Assembly (NCBI GenBank): GCA_900315975.1
Contig: ONBA01000039.1
Span: forward strand, 1-20,394
Direction: 5' to 3'
Length of the DNA stretch: 20,394 nucleotides
From: an uncultured Ruminococcus sp.
GTDB taxonomy: Bacteria; Bacillota_A; Clostridia; Oscillospirales; Ruminococcaceae
This document shows positions 6,206 through 13,220 of the stretch, piece by piece. Under the pieces are notes generated by a model. That model did no database searches. It saw only the letters and a list, made by a program, of their open reading frames with translations, and was not told the DNA's origin. The position numbers were made by a program, and so were the translations under genes. How positions within the stretch are numbered: the first letter of the stretch is position 1; each line of letters starts with the position of its first letter.

Positions 6206-6739
6206 TTACAGCGACTTTCCGAGTTCATATGCCTGCTGAGGATAATCAGTCTTCTTCAGCATATCGAGTGTCATACAGTCAACACCTACTACAGTACCAG
6301 CGATTTCCCATCCGAGGAAATTAGTCATGCCCTTGAATGAAGCAATAGCACCGTCCGCAGATTCCATAGTATCATCTGCCATGGTCAGCATAAGTACTGC
6401 TTTTTTATTGTCATGCAGAATAGCATCATTAGCGTAAAAACGGTCGATAACGGCTTTAAGCTGTGCGTTGATGTCATAGTAATAAATAGGCGACACAAAT
6501 GCAATAACATCAGCTTCCAGCAGATGCGGATTGAGTTCCTGCATATCATCCTTGAAGACACAGACATGAGAATCCTCATGACATTTCTCGCAGGCTATGC
6601 AAGGGTGAACCTCCTTATATGCTGAATCAAAGCGAAAAATCTCATGTCCTGCTTCTTCAGCTCCCTTAATGAACTGCTCTGTAAGACAGGCAGTTGTGCC
6701 GTTTTTATGAGCACTTCCGGTTAAAACAACTATTTTCAT
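6206..6739 (-). CDS. Flavodoxin-fold NAD(P)H-dependent FMN reductase / iron-sulfur flavoprotein
   Basis: A 177-residue cytoplasmic protein. The N-terminus MKIVVLTGSAHKNGTT is the FMN phosphate-binding loop of the NADPH-dependent FMN reductase family, and SPIYYYDINAQLKAVIDRF (about 83-101) is the second flavin-binding region. Between them is a compact cysteine motif, C47-x2-C50-x2-C53-x6-C60, which fits the CX2CX2CX4-7C pattern of iron-sulfur flavoproteins that hold a [4Fe-4S] cluster beside FMN. Its likely role is electron transfer, or reduction of oxygen, peroxide or quinones in an anaerobe. AAGGAGGAG lies four bases before the ATG. It has its own perfect-consensus promoter and a terminator, so it is probably transcribed alone, though read-through from the upstream metallopeptidase gene is possible. 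The flavin family is sure; cluster content is inferred from the Cys spacing. Confidence 0.88.
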   Translation of the reverse strand: MKIVVLTGSAHKNGTTACLTEQFIKGAEEAGHEIFRFDSAYKEVHPCIACEKCHEDSHVCVFKDDMQELNPHLLEADVIAFVSPIYYYDINAQLKAVIDRFYANDAILHDNKKAVLMLTMADDTMESADGAIASFKGMTNFLGWEIAGTVVGVDCMTLDMLKKTDYPQQAYELGKSL

Positions 6740-6754
6740 TTTCTCCTCCTTATG

Positions 6755-6819
6755 TGATAATCAGGAATATGTGGTATTATCAACAAAATAATTATAACAC
6801 AATTTAAGTTTTTTGTCAA
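6755..6819 (-). promoter_or_regulatory. Consensus promoter and operator-like dyad for the flavoprotein gene
   Basis: Minus strand: TTGACA (6819-6814), 17-base spacer, TATAAT (6796-6791), a perfect housekeeping promoter. Downstream, over the start region, is a perfect seven-base inverted repeat TGATAAT/ATTATCA (6755-6761 with 6776-6782), separated by 14 bases. A perfect promoter with a dyad over the start suggests repression, perhaps redox-linked, but the regulator is unknown. Confidence 0.75.
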
Positions 6820-6829
6820 ACTATTGGAT

Positions 6830-7426
6830 TCAGGTATTTTTTACTGCTCCGGCGGTCATACGCTTTATCAGCAGTCCGCCATTACTTTTCAACCATTTAT
6901 TCCACTTGTCGTATTCCGGAAACACTCGATATACCTCGGCATAGAAGTCCTTTGAATGATCCATGTGAAGCCTGTGGCAGAGTTCGTGCACTACCACTGA
7001 ATCAAGAACTTCCGGCGGTGCTGCCATAAGCAGGCAGTTAAAATTAAGATTGCCTTTTGAAGTACAGCTGCCCCATTTTGTACGCTGATTCCTGATAGTT
7101 ATTCTTCCGTATGTTACACCGAGCTTTTCTGCATATATCTTCACACGCTCCGGTATTACCACAAGTGCTTTCTGAGCCATATCGTTTATATCCTGTGCTG
7201 TAAATGGATGTAAGCTTTCAAGTTCGCGGTTACGCTGTATTACCTTTTCAGTGTGAGTGAGTACCCATTTTTCGCTTTTTTCTATAAATGAGATAATATC
7301 CTTGTTCGGACATCTGAGAGGTGCGCGTACAATAAGATGTCCGTCATCAGCGATTTGCAGAGCAAGAGTTTTTCGCCGGCTGTAGATAATCTCAGAATTT
7401 TTTATAATTTCGGTTAAGTCAGTCAT
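6830..7426 (-). CDS. YgjP-like (M48-related, DUF45) zinc metallopeptidase
   Basis: A 198-residue protein with the full YgjP signature. RTKWGSCTSKGNLNFN (115-130) precedes the zinc site HELCHRLHMDHSKDFY: H147 and H151 of the HExxH motif, E148 as catalytic base and H157 as the likely third ligand. There is no signal peptide or membrane helix, so it is cytoplasmic. The physiological substrate of the family is unknown. It starts nine bases after the stop of the LRR gene, with only a weak GAGGCGG ribosome site, so it is probably translated in coupling with that gene from the promoter at 7970-7998. There is no terminator before the flavoprotein promoter. Confidence 0.9.
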   Translation of the reverse strand: MTDLTEIIKNSEIIYSRRKTLALQIADDGHLIVRAPLRCPNKDIISFIEKSEKWVLTHTEKVIQRNRELESLHPFTAQDINDMAQKALVVIPERVKIYAEKLGVTYGRITIRNQRTKWGSCTSKGNLNFNCLLMAAPPEVLDSVVVHELCHRLHMDHSKDFYAEVYRVFPEYDKWNKWLKSNGGLLIKRMTAGAVKNT

Positions 7427-7435
7427 GTATCCGCC

Positions 7436-7933
7436 TCAGCTATTAAGTTCTCTGTTACTATACGCTTCGGGACTGATATCAACATCGTCTCCGTGTACGA
7501 CTTCTTCCAGTTTTTCACAGCCTGCAAATGCCCATGAATATATCTTCTTCAAACCTTTGCCGCAGACGATACGTTTCAGGTTTGCACACTCCTTGAAGGC
7601 AAACGGCGGAATAGATGCGAGTTTATCAGGAAGAACTATCTCCTCAATACCGCACCGGCAGAAAGTATATCCCCACAAAAAGCGGAGTTCACACGGAAGC
7701 TTTATCTTTTTAAGATTGTAACAGCCGTCAAATAGAAATTCGCCCATATCAGTGACTGTATCGGGTACAGTAACCGATTCTATCTCATCATGTCCGGCAA
7801 AAACTTTGTCACACAAAACCGTAATCTTTATACCGCCGTAATTGTCAGGAATGACAACGTCCTTCTCATCTCCCTCATATCCTACTATACTGAACGTATG
7901 GTCCTCTATAGGACTAAATAAAAACTTCTGCAT
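7436..7933 (-). CDS. Short BspA-type leucine-rich-repeat protein
   Basis: A 165-residue protein made mainly of about four LRR_5 (BspA-like) repeats of some 23 residues, seen as IESVTVPDTVTDMGEFLFDGC, LKKIKLP, IEEIVLPDKLASIPPFAFKEC and LKRIVCGKGLKKIYSWAFAGC. There is no signal peptide, lipobox or wall anchor, unlike the long surface BspA proteins, so it is predicted to be cytoplasmic and may be a protein-binding module. AGGAGG lies six bases before the ATG. It is the first gene of a two-gene unit with the YgjP-like peptidase, which may be a functional partner. No catalytic residues are apparent. Confidence 0.85.
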   Translation of the reverse strand: MQKFLFSPIEDHTFSIVGYEGDEKDVVIPDNYGGIKITVLCDKVFAGHDEIESVTVPDTVTDMGEFLFDGCYNLKKIKLPCELRFLWGYTFCRCGIEEIVLPDKLASIPPFAFKECANLKRIVCGKGLKKIYSWAFAGCEKLEEVVHGDDVDISPEAYSNRELNS

Positions 7934-7969
7934 AGCTACCTCCTGTCAGTTTTTAACTATTTTATGATT

Positions 7970-7998
7970 ATTATATCGTATAATAAAGACTGTGTCAA
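7970..7998 (-). promoter_or_regulatory. Consensus promoter for the LRR/metallopeptidase genes
   Basis: Minus strand: TTGACA (7998-7993), 17-base spacer, TATAAT (7975-7970). The -35 box begins right after the T run of the preceding terminator, so the two transcription units are packed back to back with only one spare base. Confidence 0.8.
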
Positions 7999-7999
7999 G

Positions 8000-8042
8000 A
8001 AAACCCGTGCCGTAAGGGAAATCCCCTTACGGCACGGGTTTT
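8000..8042 (-). terminator. Long intrinsic terminator after the family-1 binding protein
   Basis: A 19-base perfect inverted repeat (8000-8018 with 8024-8042), with core ACCCGTGCCGTAAGGG and a five-base loop. On the minus strand the stem ends in TTTT followed by CTTG. It closes the gene ending at 8063. T residues flank both sides, so it may work on either strand. Confidence 0.88.
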
Positions 8043-8062
8043 AGATTAATGTGAATGTACGA

Positions 8063-9691
8063 CTATTCGCCGCATCTTCTGTGTACTTCTGCTGTAAGTG
8101 CATCAAAATAGATCTGGGGATTCAGGGCATTGTACGCATTATTGTACTCTTCCCATGTCGCCTCAAAATCATCACTCATTACCATCAGAGGCATATACTT
8201 ATGCTTTACATCGCTGATTCTCTTTGAAACCTCGCCGTAATCGGTCGCTTCAGTAACCGAACTCTCAAACGACCACATCGGATACCATGCAGGATTCTCA
8301 GCCGGAGCATTCAGGAACTCTGTATAAGTCTGCTTGCCGTAAGCGTCGAAACACTTCTGTATAGAAGGAGCAAGGTGGTCGTGGAAAATATTCGGCTGAT
8401 TTGTAGCAGTATATGCGTTCTTTCCGTCAGGAGCCATACCGCCGTAGTGCGGCATATAGCTGTATTCGCACTTATGCTTTAACACGTATGAGCTATCCTG
8501 TAAATTGCTGTACTGTTCATCAGTCATGTCAAAGAATCCTTCATCGTTGACATAGTAATCAACTCCCTCAACTCCCCAATAGCGAAGATTGAGTATCTCA
8601 GGTTCAAGAAGCTTACTCATAAACTCTACAGCACCATCAGGGTCTGCACAGCTTGTGCTGACTCCGACACCTGTTGACGCATTGAACGCAGGGTTATCGC
8701 GGTAGTGTTCTACAAGTTTTCCGTCAATAGTAAGTCCGAATGGGATATATGTACACTCATCGGGAAGCTGACGTTCAGAGCTTCCGAAATTCCAGTGTTG
8801 GTCAACCATTCCAAGTACTCTTCCGGTCAAAAGCTTATCGTAATAATCAGCTGTTTCCATAACGAAGCATTCGGGGTCGATAATACCCTTATGATATTCC
8901 TCATTCAGCTTCTCAAACCACTTTTTAGCTGTAGGCAAGAGGTTATAGTCCTTGGCTTCAAGAGTATCAGGGTCAACGAAACAACATCCGTCATTCGGGT
9001 GACCGTCAAGGAACATCGGCGGATTATCAAGTGCAAACATACGGACCTCTGTTGCCTGTATCTCATAACCTATATATGGCTCACCGTTCTCATCAACAGG
9101 ATTTGCCGCTATGTAGTCCTCAATAAGGTTGAAGTAGTCGTCAAGAGTCTTCAGCTCGGGATAATTCGCCCACTCAAGAACTTTTACCTGTATCCAGAAA
9201 GCTTCGCCGTCATGGATATTTCCTGTAACCTTATCGTTTACAGCTGAAAACAGGGGGATAAAATAAATATGACCGTCCTCAGCACGGAGAGTGTCCCATT
9301 GTGCATCTGTATACAGTTTTTTCAGTGCCGGATAATCTCCCCAGTAATTATCAAGCGGGATAAAGGCGTGTTCTTTGATAAGGCGCTGACAGTTAGGACC
9401 ATCAGGTGAGATGAAGTCAGGATACTTGCCCGATATCATCATATCGCTGAAGACCTTGTCAATATCAGCCTGATCCTCGATCCACTCCTCATAAAGGATA
9501 CATCCTGTTTTTTCAGCAATGATATCGCGTATCTCATTGTCATCGTCCAACGGAGTGTTACGTGCACAGTAGAAGCCGGTAAACTCCTTTATTTCCTTTT
9601 TCTCATCTTCTTTTTTAGCAGATGAACATCCGACTGCTGAACATAATACCATTGCCGCGGATAATGCTGCTAACACCTGTTTCTTAGTCAT
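8063..9691 (-). CDS. Orphan family-1 extracellular substrate-binding lipoprotein (LplA/YtcQ-like)
   Basis: A 542-residue lipoprotein. The signal peptide MTKKQVLAALSAAMVLCS ends in lipobox AVGC (C22), followed by a charged Lys/Glu linker. The size and the stretches DADIDKVFSDMMISGKYPDFI-like (about 75-95), FIPLDNYWGDYPALKKL and WNFGSSERQLP resemble the large Gram-positive binding proteins (LplA/YtcQ type) for oligosaccharides or uronates. No permease or ATPase gene lies nearby, so it must share a transporter encoded elsewhere or act as a sensor input. AAGGAGG is well placed before the ATG. It is a single-gene unit with its own promoter (9880-9908), a leader of about 180 bases and a strong terminator. 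The ligand cannot be deduced. The ORF shows no frameshift or truncation. Confidence 0.9.
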   Translation of the reverse strand: MTKKQVLAALSAAMVLCSAVGCSSAKKEDEKKEIKEFTGFYCARNTPLDDDNEIRDIIAEKTGCILYEEWIEDQADIDKVFSDMMISGKYPDFISPDGPNCQRLIKEHAFIPLDNYWGDYPALKKLYTDAQWDTLRAEDGHIYFIPLFSAVNDKVTGNIHDGEAFWIQVKVLEWANYPELKTLDDYFNLIEDYIAANPVDENGEPYIGYEIQATEVRMFALDNPPMFLDGHPNDGCCFVDPDTLEAKDYNLLPTAKKWFEKLNEEYHKGIIDPECFVMETADYYDKLLTGRVLGMVDQHWNFGSSERQLPDECTYIPFGLTIDGKLVEHYRDNPAFNASTGVGVSTSCADPDGAVEFMSKLLEPEILNLRYWGVEGVDYYVNDEGFFDMTDEQYSNLQDSSYVLKHKCEYSYMPHYGGMAPDGKNAYTATNQPNIFHDHLAPSIQKCFDAYGKQTYTEFLNAPAENPAWYPMWSFESSVTEATDYGEVSKRISDVKHKYMPLMVMSDDFEATWEEYNNAYNALNPQIYFDALTAEVHRRCGE

Positions 9692-9791
9692 GACCTTTCC
9701 TCCTTTTCATTTCTTACGTATCCTGGATTCTGTTCTCAGATAAATACTGGATTTGGTATGTTATTGATACTGTCTTTTCTAAAACTGCTTT

Positions 9792-9815
9792 ACATTTTAT
9801 CCGCCGATAAAATGT
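9792..9815 (-). other. Perfect hairpin in the 5' leader of the orphan binding protein
   Basis: Ten-base perfect arms ACATTTTATC/GATAAAATGT around CGCC. On the minus strand it lies inside the leader, about 100 bases before the ATG, and is not followed by a T run, so it is not a terminator. It may be an operator or an RNA structure. I see no match to a riboswitch class I know. Confidence 0.5.
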
Positions 9816-9879
9816 TCCCCCAACAGCGGAATCAGTAGAAACCCAAACCTTAAGAACAAAACAATTATAATACATTTAT

Positions 9880-9908
9880 AGTATACACCATTTCTATCAG
9901 TTTGTCAA
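9880..9908 (-). promoter_or_regulatory. Promoter of the orphan binding protein gene
   Basis: Minus strand: TTGACA (9908-9903), 17-base spacer, TATACT (9885-9880). The start would be near 9873, leaving a leader of about 180 bases to the ATG at 9691. The rest of the gap to the rightward promoter (9909-10100) is AT-rich and holds no convincing gene. Confidence 0.75.
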
Positions 9909-10100
9909 TTTATAACAAGAATCCCGAATCAAAATTAACAATTTCATCACATTTCTATAATATTCTGCTCATAACATTGTTCAAAACCGCGTTAAAGATT
10001 ATATTCTTTCACTTTTCAGCAGTATTATCGGTCATAAATGTACTCATCACAATTTTGCCGCCGTCAATTAAACCGTGCACTTAGTCAGATAGCCACACTA

Positions 10101-10129
10101 TTGCAATAGCGCCGGAATAATGGTATAAT
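10101..10129 (+). promoter_or_regulatory. Promoter of the CorA/DUF89 unit
   Basis: TTGCAA (10101-10106), 17-base spacer, TATAAT (10124-10129), 30 bases before the ATG at 10159. The leader is short, with no sign of an M-box magnesium riboswitch, so the transporter is probably not controlled by that RNA class. Confidence 0.7.
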
Positions 10130-10158
10130 GAGGTATATTTGATAGCAGGAGCGAAACT

Positions 10159-11076
10159 ATGTATTACTATATAAAAACCACACTTGAAAAGACTAATAAG
10201 CTTGACTTCAAAGGCAAAAACAGGCAGTTCGTTGCTGTTCTTACATCTGCCGAATGGCTGGAAAAAAGGGAAAAGTTCGATATGGGAATCGAAATGGACA
10301 TCGACCTTTCCGCTATCCACTCCACCAAAGCTGAGGTCAACTACGACTCATTGACCGGCACATTTTCTATCCCCGACAGAGACAACATCTCATCGCCTAA
10401 TACCAAATTCGCCTTCGCACTTGATGAAAAGGGGATAGTTTTTATTGATGACAGCGGTTACGTAAACAAAACTATCAGCAATATCATAAATACAAAGCGT
10501 TGGGCAGTTCCGAGTCTTGAACGGTTCATATATGACTTTCTTGAACAAATAGTTTCACGCGACCGTATAATACTTGAACGCGTTGACAAGGAACTTGACA
10601 CAATAGAATCAAACATTCTTGGCGGCGAAGAAAAAGACCCTTCACAGAGGGTCAGTCGTGTCAGAAGTGACCTGCGCGATATGCGTACTCACTACGAACA
10701 GCTTATTGATTTGGGTCAGGAACTTGAAGAAAACGAGAACAGCTTCTTCAATAAGGATAACACCCGTTACTTCCGCCTCTTCACACAGCGTGTATCAAGA
10801 TTGCACGACATGACAACTTCACTCCGCGAGTTTTCTATACAGATACGTGACCTATATCAGTCTCAGCTGGACGTAAAGCAAAACCGCACAATGGCTTTGC
10901 TGACTGTCATAACTTCGATATTCATGCCCCTCACTCTCATTGCAGGCTGGTACGGTATGAACTTCAAATATATGCCCGAACTTGAATACAAAGCGGCATA
11001 TCCGGTAGTTATCGCTGTAAGCATAGTAATAGTGATTTTGAGCCTTATCTTCTTCAAAAAGAAGAAGTGGCTGTGA
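10159..11076 (+). CDS. corA: CorA-family divalent cation (Mg2+/Co2+) transporter
   Basis: A 305-residue inner-membrane channel of the CorA family. The cytoplasmic N-terminal domain (about 1-120) leads into a long helical stalk (about 120-240, rich in charged residues). Then come membrane helix 1 (about 244-264), the signature loop YGMNF (GMN at 266-268) that forms the pore mouth, helix 2 (about 281-299) and a basic KKKKWL tail. Length and layout are normal for the family. AGGAG precedes the ATG by eight bases. The stop is 26 bases before the DUF89 phosphatase gene, which needs a divalent metal, so co-transcription may be meaningful. Substrate choice among Mg2+, Co2+ and Ni2+ cannot be read from sequence. 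Confidence 0.93.
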   Translation: MYYYIKTTLEKTNKLDFKGKNRQFVAVLTSAEWLEKREKFDMGIEMDIDLSAIHSTKAEVNYDSLTGTFSIPDRDNISSPNTKFAFALDEKGIVFIDDSGYVNKTISNIINTKRWAVPSLERFIYDFLEQIVSRDRIILERVDKELDTIESNILGGEEKDPSQRVSRVRSDLRDMRTHYEQLIDLGQELEENENSFFNKDNTRYFRLFTQRVSRLHDMTTSLREFSIQIRDLYQSQLDVKQNRTMALLTVITSIFMPLTLIAGWYGMNFKYMPELEYKAAYPVVIAVSIVIVILSLIFFKKKKWL

Positions 11077-11102
11077 TTATAAAACTGATAAAAGGAGAAA
11101 AA

Positions 11103-11948
11103 ATGCGAATTTCACAAAAGTGTGCAGAATGCCTGTATGAACGTCAGAAAAGGAAGACTGACAATGCAGGCTATCTTGCCGAGATAAAGGAACTTCTTGA
11201 TAACCGTAAAGAAACAGATACAAGCCCGTATATGGTGTATCTTTTCAACAAGGTACATATGAAATATTTCGGAAAATGTGCAGATTACAGCACAATAAAA
11301 AAGCAGTACAACGACCTCGTCCTCAACATTGAGGATAGTCTGCGCAGTGAGATAAACTCTGCGGAAGACTCTCTCGCAACGGCACTCATCATGTCAAGAA
11401 TAGGCAATTATATCGATTTCGGAGCAATGAACAGTATTGACAATGATGAATTTCTTTCACTTTTCCATGATACTGAAATGCGTGAAGATGACTCAATTAC
11501 ATATGAGTCATTTCTCCGCGAGTGTGCGAATGCAGATACATTTCTTCTGATTTGCGACAACTGCGGAGAAATAGTCCTCGACAAGCTTATGCTCGAACAG
11601 TTGAAAAAAAGATTTCCACAGCTTACTGTCAGGGCTATGGTGCGTGGCGGAGACGTACTTAACGATGCTACCTCTGATGATGCACACTATGTTGGACTTG
11701 ATTCCGTTGCTGAGATAGTTTCTAACGGTGAAGCCATCGCCGGAACGATTTACACAATGCTCTCAGATGAGGCAAAAAGCGTACTGGACAATTCCGATGT
11801 AATACTTGCAAAAGGTCAGGGAAATTATGAGTCGCTGTCAGGACAGGGAAGGCATATTTTCTATGAGTTTCTCTGCAAGTGTGAACTGTTCACTACACGT
11901 TTCAATGTCCCTAAACTGACAGGAATGTTCGTTGAAGAATCCGTCTGA
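11103..11948 (+). CDS. DUF89/ARMT1-like metal-dependent damage-control phosphatase
   Basis: A 281-residue cytoplasmic protein. The start is the ATG preceded by AAAGGAG, not an upstream GTG that would overlap corA. The N-terminus has a CxxC pair (C7, C10) as in stand-alone microbial DUF89 proteins. The active-site signatures are LLICDNCGEIVLD (D152, N153, E156, D160), VLNDATSDD (N187-D188) and DVILAKGQGNYES (D232, K237, N241, E243). The family hydrolyses phosphate from damaged or excess phosphometabolites using Mn, Co or Ni. The precise substrate here is unknown. It is the second gene after corA. The neighbouring gene converges on it with only 34 bases between stops and no evident terminator, so transcripts may overlap. 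Confidence 0.9.
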   Translation: MRISQKCAECLYERQKRKTDNAGYLAEIKELLDNRKETDTSPYMVYLFNKVHMKYFGKCADYSTIKKQYNDLVLNIEDSLRSEINSAEDSLATALIMSRIGNYIDFGAMNSIDNDEFLSLFHDTEMREDDSITYESFLRECANADTFLLICDNCGEIVLDKLMLEQLKKRFPQLTVRAMVRGGDVLNDATSDDAHYVGLDSVAEIVSNGEAIAGTIYTMLSDEAKSVLDNSDVILAKGQGNYESLSGQGRHIFYEFLCKCELFTTRFNVPKLTGMFVEESV

Positions 11949-11982
11949 TAACAGGTAAAACGGAGTTCAACATTTTCAGGTA

Positions 11983-12765
11983 TTATCCAAGTGCAACATC
12001 AAGTATCATCATAAGTGTAAATCCTACAGAAAACAGGATTACTCCAATGTCTGAATGTTCACCCTCAGACATTTCAGGTATGAGTTCCTCAACTACAACA
12101 TATATCATCGCACCTGCGGCAAAGCTAAGCAGATATGGCATTATCGGAAGGAAAAGCCTTGCAGAAATAATAGTCAGAATCGTTCCGACAGGCTCAACTG
12201 CACCTGACAGCACACCGTCAGCAAAAGCTTTTCCCTTGCTTTTGCCTTCAGCATGAAGAGGCATGGAGATTATTGCTCCTTCCGGAAAATTCTGTATAGC
12301 GATACCGAGTGCAAGAGCAAGTGCACCGCCTGCTGTCATATCCGATGAACCCGACAGCAAGCCTGCATACACTATACCTACAGCCATTCCTTCAGGGATA
12401 TTATGAAGTGTGACAGCAAGTACCATCATAGTTGTACGTGCAAGTTTTGAAGGCAGTCCTTCCGCTTTATCTGCATTCATATGAAGATGTGGTATGAGAC
12501 TGTCAAGCAACAGCAGAAACAGTATACCGAACCAGAATCCCACCACCGCCGGCAGGAAAGCAAGTTTCCCCATACCATCAGCCATATCCATTGCAGGAAT
12601 AATCAGACTCCATATTGAAGCGGCTGTCATAACTCCTGCCGCGAAGCCTGTCAGCGCCCTCTGTACTCCCCTGCTTAGACTCTGCTTCATGAAAAATACA
12701 CACCCTGAACCTGATGCCGTACCCAGAAACGGAAGAAGCAGTCCGGTTATAAGTTCTTTTTGCAT
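11983..12765 (-). CDS. ZIP-family (GufA-like) divalent metal transporter
   Basis: A 260-residue membrane protein with about eight helices. The metal-site helices carry HNIPEG (121-126) and QNFPEG (158-163), the two signatures of ZIP transporters. VEPVG (190-194) and VEELIPE (225-231) follow as in GufA-type members. A His/Asp loop (HLHMNADKAEG, about 93-103) lies between helices, in the position of the family's variable metal-binding loop. It imports Zn2+, Fe2+ or related ions. The ATG has a modest AAGGCGG ribosome site. It lies 47 bases after the methyltransferase remnant with no terminator or good promoter seen, so it may be the last gene of the AraC/ABC transcript. That would link metal uptake to the regulator. 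Confidence 0.92.
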   Translation of the reverse strand: MQKELITGLLLPFLGTASGSGCVFFMKQSLSRGVQRALTGFAAGVMTAASIWSLIIPAMDMADGMGKLAFLPAVVGFWFGILFLLLLDSLIPHLHMNADKAEGLPSKLARTTMMVLAVTLHNIPEGMAVGIVYAGLLSGSSDMTAGGALALALGIAIQNFPEGAIISMPLHAEGKSKGKAFADGVLSGAVEPVGTILTIISARLFLPIMPYLLSFAAGAMIYVVVEELIPEMSEGEHSDIGVILFSVGFTLMMILDVALG

Positions 12766-12812
12766 GGTACACCGCCTTTCGTCTCAGTTTTCTGTCAATT
12801 ATCAGTCCTGCA

Positions 12813-13160
12813 TTACCACCTGAAAGTCGCCCAACGGTCATTAACTTTTGGCAGAAGCAGTGCAAATAGTTTTCCGCGGATACTGTATTTTTTCATTTCT
12901 TCATTGAAACTATGCTCTTCAACAGTGTCAGGAGCTTTTTTTATGATACCCTTCAACTGTCTGTCAAGCATGATAGTTCGTGCGACAACTCCTTCGTGCG
13001 ACATGAACTTGTCGTACGGCTTCGTATCTATTTTCAGAGTTCTGATTATCTCAACAGCCTTTGTGTCCTTAATACGTGCATTTTTCCTCAATGTTTCATT
13101 TGCCTTTACTGCAAGCGGAATGAGTGCAGTAGTCTGTACATCGCCTAATTTTAGTTCCAT
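12813..13160 (-). pseudogene. Methyltransferase remnant: N- and C-terminal ends of an LCMT-type class I SAM methyltransferase joined, centre missing
   Basis: A 115-residue frame. Residues 1-80 (DVQTTALIPLAVKANETL, TKAVEIIRTL, MSHEGVVARTIMLDRQLK) match, from memory, the N-terminal region of the leucine carboxyl methyltransferase (PPM1/LCMT-like) family, whose members are about 270 residues. After KAPDTV, where the family goes on to a NLGCGLDTR-type SAM-binding loop, the sequence jumps to EEHSFNEEMKKYSIRGKLFA and ends PKVNDRWATFRW, which looks like the family's C-terminus. The SAM-binding core is absent, so it cannot work as a methyltransferase. The ribosome site (AAAGGAG, nine bases before the ATG) and frame are intact, so the shortened protein may still be made. 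It stands between the ABC pair and the ZIP gene. An in-frame internal deletion is the simplest explanation. Genuine small protein remains possible. Confidence 0.6.
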
Positions 13161-13220
13161 AAAAATACTCCTTTTTGAATTAAACTGTGATATGCTTCTT
13201 ATTAGTATCTGAAAAGTGCA

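Noticed and set aside
9792..9870. Purine-riboswitch-like GTTTCTAC in the leader of the orphan binding protein
   Set aside because: No P1 or P2 stem with the usual loop bases and no CCG-AAA/GACTA elements can be drawn around it.
9902..10084. 60-residue rightward ORF in the gap before corA
   Set aside because: TTG start without ribosome site, AT-driven composition and no recognisable features.
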